Origin: Microbotryomycetes sp. JL201
Lineage: Eukaryota; Basidiomycota; Microbotryomycetes
Direction: 5' to 3'
Assembly: GCA_033819885.1 (NCBI GenBank)
Contig: JAQYUZ010000033.1
Span: forward strand, 1 to 64,000
Length of the DNA stretch: 64,000 nt
Shown: in pieces, positions 57,033 through 64,000 of the stretch
Layout: the number at the start of each line of letters is the position of its first letter
Position numbering within the stretch: the stretch's first letter is position 1
The notes under the pieces: generated by a model
The model's input: only the letters and a program-made list of their open reading frames with translations
Database searches by the model: none
Told to the model about the DNA's origin: nothing
Program-made: the position numbers and the translations under genes

Positions 57033-60000
57033 ATGAGCCATGTCGTGCTCGTGCGTCCCACTCTGTTGTCTTGTTCCGCATCAGCAGATTTGAATACAAC
57101 ACCTTGATTGACACAGGACTTGACGGAAGATGTTCGGCTCGCGTTGGCCGCGTCATGTCCAACGGCCGTGCTCGTCTTCACTGACGTCATTGCGCCAGTT
57201 TTGGGCACGTACATTTTGCCTGACAATTTTGTCAGCTTGTTCAGAGAACCTGGCACCGTCGTTGGTCGTCGTGGTACACGGACGAGCGCTGGAGGAGCGA
57301 ATGACGCATTTGAGCAAAACGACGACGCTGTCGTGGTACACAGCGACCGATCGAATGGTCAACTGGGTCAAGAAGAAACTGGTGACAGCACCGTTGATGC
57401 AAGAGACGCCGTCAACAAGCCTTTGCTCGACCGTTCCACCGACTCGCGATCGACCGTACACGGCAATCAATCGAAAAGCGGCAAGATCAAAATTCCACAA
57501 ACCAGAGGGGAACGAGATTGGAAAGTCTGGAGCTTGGCCTGGATCGGGTGCGTAGAAGCAGTCGCTTGGACCGTTGGAGCGGTGGCGAGAGCTGTAGCAC
57601 GAAAGTCAGGCGCAGGGCAAATCGTCCTCATGCTCATAATTGCATGTACTTGGGTTTGTACACGCTCAGTCCTGCATCAGCGAGCTCGGCTGACGTGAAC
57701 GCTCATGACAGTGGTATGCTGCCATTCGACCCCTCGCCAAACCGCCAAGGTCTGCCCCAATTGCGCTGTTTGCATTCTTCCTAGTCCACGCCGTCGTTCT
57801 AATCCTTCAACTTGTTGCCCTCGGACTGCACGGCTTTCACTGGTCGACCCGCAAGCTCGCCACGGACGCGACACTGACGAGCTTGCACGGCGTTATCTTG
57901 ATCTCGGCGCTGTCGGTGACTCTCCTGTTCAGATTGTCGCCCCACGAGCCTGTGGCAGACGTGCTTGATCCTGTGGCAGAAGTCAAAGACGACAAGGACA
58001 TCATTACGATGCGCTCACCGGAGGAAAATGTCACGCTCGGCGAATGGATCGTCTTCAGTTGGGTCGCACCCATTATCAAACGCGGACAGCAACACAAACT
58101 AGGATACGCCGACGTTTGGCAATTGCCGAACACAATGTCGGCCCGCGACGTGAGAAAGCATCTGAGATCACTTAGGTGCGCATCAGACAGAAGTGGCGTG
58201 GCGCCCGGAATAATTAACTTTTCAGGTTATGATGCAGGTCAAAGCGGCTCATTCCACGCATCATATACAATAATTCGCTCGACTTGACATTGTCTCTGTC
58301 TCTCGGCCTGCTCAGCTCGTCCCTGTGTAAGCATGCCGAAACAGCGCCAGACCAGCAGTCTGACATGGTTCGTTTGGCAGCCTACATCGGACCGTTCTTC
58401 CTGCAACGCATCTTGTCTGCATTGACACCGCAAGACCCATCAGTACCGTACGATCCAAACTTGCGCAAATCGGCGTACATCTACGCCGTCATGGCCTTTG
58501 CCGCACAGGTCGCTCGGGCCGAGGTCGATTTGCAGCAGTTGTGGCACGAGAGGCGAGCAATCATCAGAACTAGGACCGGATTGATGAGCGAAATTTATGA
58601 AAAAGCGCTCAAACGACGAGATTTGGCAGGCGTCATCTCGAAAAACGAAGAAGCTGGCATGAAGAAGAACAAGAACGATGAAAAGCAATCGAAACCTACT
58701 CCGCCGGCAGGAGTTTCGACTGGAAAGGTGGTCAACATGATGTCAACGGACGCCAACAAGATTGCAAACCAACTCATGAACCTGTCCTCGATTGTGGCCG
58801 CGCCGTTCGAGCTCATCGTTGCAGTCACATTCTTGTACCAACTGCTTGGCTGGCCGGCAGTTGCGGGACTGTCAATCATGCTGGTATCACTGCCGGTCAA
58901 TCACGTACTCAGTCAGCGACGCGTCCGGGTCAGTCTTCGTCAACCGCTTCGGGTTTGACTCGAAACTGACCCACTAGATCAGATACACCGCTCTGTGCTC
59001 GCGTCCCGAGACCGACGCATGGAAGTTTTGAACGAATTCATCCAAGCGATCCGATTCGTCAAGTATTCTGCGTCCGAACAACAATGGCTTGATCGCACCT
59101 TCCAAGCTCGTAACGAAGAGCTCGCATGGCTTCTCAGAACTCGTCTCAATTACCTCTTGATCAATATTGTATGGAATTTTTCTCCGGACGCAGTCTGCTT
59201 GATCGCATTCACGTGTTACACCAAAGTTCTCGGAAAGCAATTGGACGTGGCGACTGCATTTACGGCTTTGGCCCTGTTCGCGCTCGTCAGAGCCCCCATG
59301 AACTTGTTGCCATCCGCAATCAATCAGATGTTGCAGAACTATGTGGCGGTGCAAAGGTTGGAAGCGTTCTTCGCAGAACCGGAGGTTGAGAGTTGGGTCA
59401 GCAGTCTGAAGCATGACGACGATGGGCCGAGTCGACACGGCTCCGTCAATGGTCAGCGCGTCGCAATAATCAATGGCAAGTTTAGGTATCAGGACATGAC
59501 AACAAATGGGCCAACGACGTCTACGGATACGGGCAAGAGCAAGCGAGCCGAACCGTCGGCGAACGGAATCAGTCCAGAAGACGCATCAACGAGGAATGAC
59601 GGCAACGAGACCGAAGCGGCTGAAGAACAACCATTCGAGCTGCAGGACGTCTCGATCGAGTTCCCAGTTGGGCAAATGACGTTGATAAGCGGTCCAACCG
59701 GTAGTGGCAAGACGTCAATGTTCTTGGCTCTACTTGGAGAGATGGACAGAGTCGCCGGAGAAGTCGTCTTGCACAAAGGCACGCCAGCGTCGGGTGTCGA
59801 TGAGCACACTGGACTGTATGATGGAGTGGCTTACGCCAGCCAGTTACCGTGGTTGCAGCACGCAAGCATTAAGAATGTAAGGTTCCTCGAACTCCCTTCC
59901 GTTTCAAGCATCGTACTGATATGTGTGGAGGAAAGAACATCTTGTTTGGCTCGCCGTACGAGGCAGAGCGATATGAAGCCGTGCTCGACGCCTGTGCTTT

Positions 60001-63000
60001 GCGAGCAGATCTGGCCCTTTTCGACGCTGGCGACGAGACCGAGATTGGTGAACGCGGCATCTCATTATCTGGTGGACAGAAAGCTCGTGTAGCGCTGGCC
60101 CGTGCCGTCTACTCTCGCGCTCGGACCGTATTGCTGGACGACCCTTTATCGGCCGTCGACGCACACGTTGCCAAGCACTTGTACAAGAAATGTCTTAAGG
60201 GTCCACTGCTCGAGAATCGGACGGTTATTCTCGTAACGCACCACATTTCTCTATGTTTACCTGGATCGTTCTACCTCGTCAGGATGTTGGCCGGCAGAGT
60301 CGAGTTGCAAAGTCTAGTCAGTGATCTGAATACGTCGGAGCTTGCGGCAGAGTACCAGCTCGAGAAGCTCGAAGCCGCAAAAGAAGCGAGGGTAGCCGCG
60401 AAAGCGGCAAAGAAGAAAGAGTCGGAAACAGAAGCAACAGGCGAAGCCGAGCAGACAGCCGGGCAAGGGACCGGAAGCCATTCTGGAGGGAACGGACAGC
60501 AGCAGCAGCAGCAGCAGCAGATTGAATCCCAACAGCCGACACGAGCAGGCACGCCGGCGCTCAACGACCAAAACGGTCCGAGAGGTGACGGCAAACTCGT
60601 TCAGGAAGAGGCTCGCGCCGAAGGCCGCGTTAAAGGGGCGGTGTATCGATTGTATTTGTCTGCAGCAGGATACGAAACATGGGCTGGCATTATTTTGCTG
60701 ATTTTCGCTGGTCGGGCGTTTCGAGTTGTCGATCGCTTGTGGTTCAAGTACTGGGGCGAAAGCTATCGTCATGCGCGGTCACCTTATGCGTTCCTTGCCA
60801 TGCTGCACCCGGGTTCTCAACAAGCATTTGACGGCGGCAGCACTTCTGTTGACGCCATGGCGTTGCCCCACCTGCCTTCAGCCAGTGACAACGTGAATCC
60901 ATACCTGGCGATCTATGGACTGATTTGTGAGTAAATCGTCCAGAGTCTTCAGCCCTTGGAAGACTGACACAACCTTCGTCAGGCCTCGCAAACCTGGGGA
61001 TCACTGTCGCATCAATACTCGTGTCTTTCTACGGCTCGTTCCGGGCTGCCCGAGCCCTTTTCGTGCGAACGTTGACGCGCGTCGTCTACGCTCCATTCCG
61101 CTACTTTGACGTGACCCCCAGTGGTCGTCTGCTGAATCGGTTTTCCGGAGATATTCAAACAATCGACGGCTCTCTCACAGACCAAGTCCGAACGTGCATG
61201 ACACACGGCTTTTCGTTCCTGATCAACGTCGGAGTCATCGTTCTCGTCTCGCCGAAATTCATCCCGCCGGCTATCGTCATCATCTACTGTTACGTCCGCC
61301 TATCCTTGTCGTATGTTCGTTGCTCGCGGGACCTGAGACGTCTCGAGTCGAACGCGAGAAGTCCGATCTTTAGCAAGTTTCAAGAGACACTGATCGGCAT
61401 TGCAACATGCCGAGCTTTCGGAGCAGAGTGAGAAGCACCTTCAAGTGCACGTCCGCTGACCCCAAAACTGACAAGGGGTCTCTGGCACGCAGACGTCGGT
61501 TTTTGCACGGCTTGTTTGCCAGCGTCGACAAGATGTTGGCCGTCAATTATGCGTCAGCCATGATCAATCGATATCTCCTGTGGCGTTTCGATTGTGAGTC
61601 GCGCTCAAGTACTCCGTTCATTTACGGCTATCTGATCGAATCCTGTGCAGGCCTGGGAGCGATCGCCGTTTCTTTGACGACGTTCCTGGCCTTGCTTGCT
61701 GGAGCGTCACCCGGTCTTGCAGCCCTCGCCATCACGAGTGCTCAGTCGCTCGTCCAGTCCGTCTACTGGCTCTGTCGCTTTGTATCTGCTCTCGAGACCG
61801 ATCTGAATGCGGTGGAACGTGTCACCGAACTGCTTGATGTGCCGCAAGAACCGCCTCAAGTGACGGATGTTCGACCGCCAGCTTACTGGCCCAGCGACGC
61901 AAATGGAATTTCGGTAGAAAATCTCATCATCAAGTACGCCGAGTCGCTGCCTGCCGTCATCAAAGACGTCTCGTTCGAGATCAAGCCGAGGGAGAAGGTC
62001 GGAGTTGTAGGGAGGACGGGTTCTGGCAAATCAACAATGGCACTGTCTTTGTTGAGGTTCACCGAGCCCGCCAGTGGCAGGATTGTGTGCGTGAAGGTAA
62101 AATTATGAGTAGGCAAGCTTGCTGACCGTGCATTTCTTCCAGGATCGACGGCATCGACGTCACCAAGATTGGGTTGAACGATCTGAGGTCACGTTTGACA
62201 TTCATTCCGCAAGAGGCTGTCTTGTTCAGCGGCACGATTCGGTCCAATTTGGATCCGTTTGATGAGCACACGGATCAGGAGTGCCTCGATGCCCTCGCAC
62301 GAGTTCAAATGATCTCCGCTCCAATGGTGTCGATTCGACCGTCTAGGGAAGGTTCGCGGGCGCCCACGCCACCTCCGATGACGGCTCATGCAGCTGTCAT
62401 GGAAGCACACGGCCACCTCGCAAGCGGCAACAATGACAGCTCGAGCGTCAAGAGTGCAGGAGCGTCGTCGTCCCCATCGACCAAAGTAGAAGCGTCGGGC
62501 CGACAAAGCATCACGCTCGATACGCCAGTGTCTGCAGGCGGACACAATTTTTCCGCCGGACAGAGGCAGCTCTTGGCGATGGCCAGAGCATTGCTGAAGC
62601 GATCGAAAATCATCATCATGGACGAAGTCAGTACCGCTCGAGCGGGATTCGCGACAGCTTGCTAACGGGAATCGAGCAGGCAACAGCATCTGTCGACATG
62701 GAGACGGACGCCAAGATCCAGCACACGATTCAAGAAGAATTCGCAGAATCCTTGGTGGTCACGATTGCTCATCGTCTATTCACTGTCGTCGGTAGGTTCT
62801 AAGGTATCATGACTATATTTGGTTGCTGATCTGATGCGTCACTGTGGCAAGACTATGACAAGGTGCTCGTGCTCGACAAGGGCCAAGTTGCCGAGTACGC
62901 GTCGCCGAAAGAACTGATGCAGCGCCCAGACGGCCTGTTTCGCAAAATGTGCACAAAGAGCGCTGACTGGGATGCACTGAAAGAAAAGGTTGGTTTGCAA

Positions 63001-63006
63001 GAGTAA
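57033..63006 (+). CDS. ABCC-type (MRP-like) ABC transporter
   Basis: Thirteen exons: 57033-57050, 57117-57653, 57712-58175, 58238-58326, 58381-58928, 58983-59876, 59936-60926, 60983-61427, 61493-61593, 61651-62086, 62143-62626, 62680-62791, 62852-63006; 1757 aa. Layout is an N-terminal TM region, TMD1, NBD1, linker, TMD2, NBD2. NBD1 has Walker A GPTGSGKT, signature [17 protein letters not shown] and Walker [14 protein letters not shown], where the catalytic Glu is Asp as usual in ABCC. NBD2 has [24 protein letters not shown] and IIIMDEATASVD. NBD2 carries an about 60-residue Ser/Pro-rich insertion before its signature. The linker has an eight-Gln run. It likely exports conjugates or sequesters them in the vacuole like yeast Ybt1/Bpt1. 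The 18-nt first exon is the least certain part. Confidence 0.92.
60497..60520. repeat. CAG repeat coding poly-Gln
   Basis: Eight CAG units code an eight-Gln run in the linker between NBD1 and TMD2 of the ABC transporter. Confidence 0.8.
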
Positions 63007-63324
63007 AGATCTGTATGGATAATGGTTTTCGATCGATTGTTGTCAATTTGATTGAATTCTTTAATTTCCGTTCGCCCGGGAGGGTCGAGCCTGTCACCGC
63101 CCGTCGGCCAACTTCCGCGTGCGTCTGCAAACCAGGTCCGTCGTGCAGACTCGGTTCAGCGTCGTTCAAAGGCCGTGACTGACCGTGTTGCGTCCCTGCC
63201 GTCCACTTTGTCGTGTCTGAATCGCCCGTTGCCCGCCCGTTGACCCGATTTTTTTCGCCTTGCTTGTTTGCGACAACGAACGCCGTGCATCACCTCTTTC
63301 GACCACCTAACAGATTCGCCAACC
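63007..63324. other. Intergenic region upstream of ubiquitin-L40
   Basis: This 318-bp stretch holds a T7 tract at 63249-63255 and a pyrimidine-rich leader typical of translation-machinery genes. No gene is visible. Confidence 0.5.

Positions 63325-64000
<676 letters not shown>

Overview
This window is nuclear DNA of a fungus, most likely a basidiomycete yeast or dimorphic basidiomycete. The evidence is a dense set of short spliced genes (about 26 protein genes in 64 kb, roughly one per 2.4 kb), introns mostly 50-80 nt with CTGAC-like branch sites, and gene families typical of Basidiomycota (an MP88-type GPI mannoprotein, a Clp1-like protein, an Hmp1/CsbD protein). A compact Pucciniomycotina-type genome would fit, but I cannot fix the species. 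I see no transposon, retroviral or LTR element, CRISPR array, rRNA or clear tRNA.

Layout, left to right. 1-1.68 kb: nothing supportable. 1.7-7.1 kb: CsbD/Hmp1-like protein (-), peroxiredoxin-like protein (+), ARMT1/DUF89 phosphatase (+). 7.7-14.0 kb: Pcl-type cyclin (-), orphan seven-TM protein (-), Mediator MED7 (+). 14.2-22 kb: glycerol-3-phosphate acyltransferase (-), membrane-anchored ALDH (+), Yvc1-type TRP channel (-). 22.5-31 kb: Clp1-like (+), Con-6 (+), RD/RS-rich protein (-), 3-hydroxyacyl-CoA dehydratase PHS1 (-), two unrecognised proteins (-) only 69 bp apart. 31.4-45 kb: Sec2-type Rab GEF (-), Ser/Pro-rich orphan (+), delta-COP (-), F-box/LRR (-), mitochondrial intermediate peptidase OCT1 (+). 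45.3-52 kb: CPD photolyase (-), NIF3 (-), MP88-like mannoprotein (+). 52-64 kb: Kin4-like kinase (+), ABCC transporter (+), ubiquitin-L40 fusion (+, cut by the window end).

The genes are housekeeping rather than a pathway cluster. There is a loose membrane/secretion theme (SEC2, delta-COP, GPAT, PHS1, MP88, ABCC, YVC1), but it is not an operon-like unit.

The most unusual signal is in gene structure. By joining exons so that conserved protein motifs read through, I placed about 110 introns. Nine of them need a GC donor instead of GT, all matching GC[A/G]AG[T/G], and six genes have the GC choice supported by conserved protein motifs across the junction. That is far above the roughly 1 percent usual in eukaryotes. 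Several exons are microexons of 16, 17, 22 and 24 nt. A 10-bp palindrome (GTCACGTGAC or one mismatch) recurs in five intergenic promoters. All exon coordinates were worked out by hand from splice signals and reading-frame continuity; no transcript data were used.
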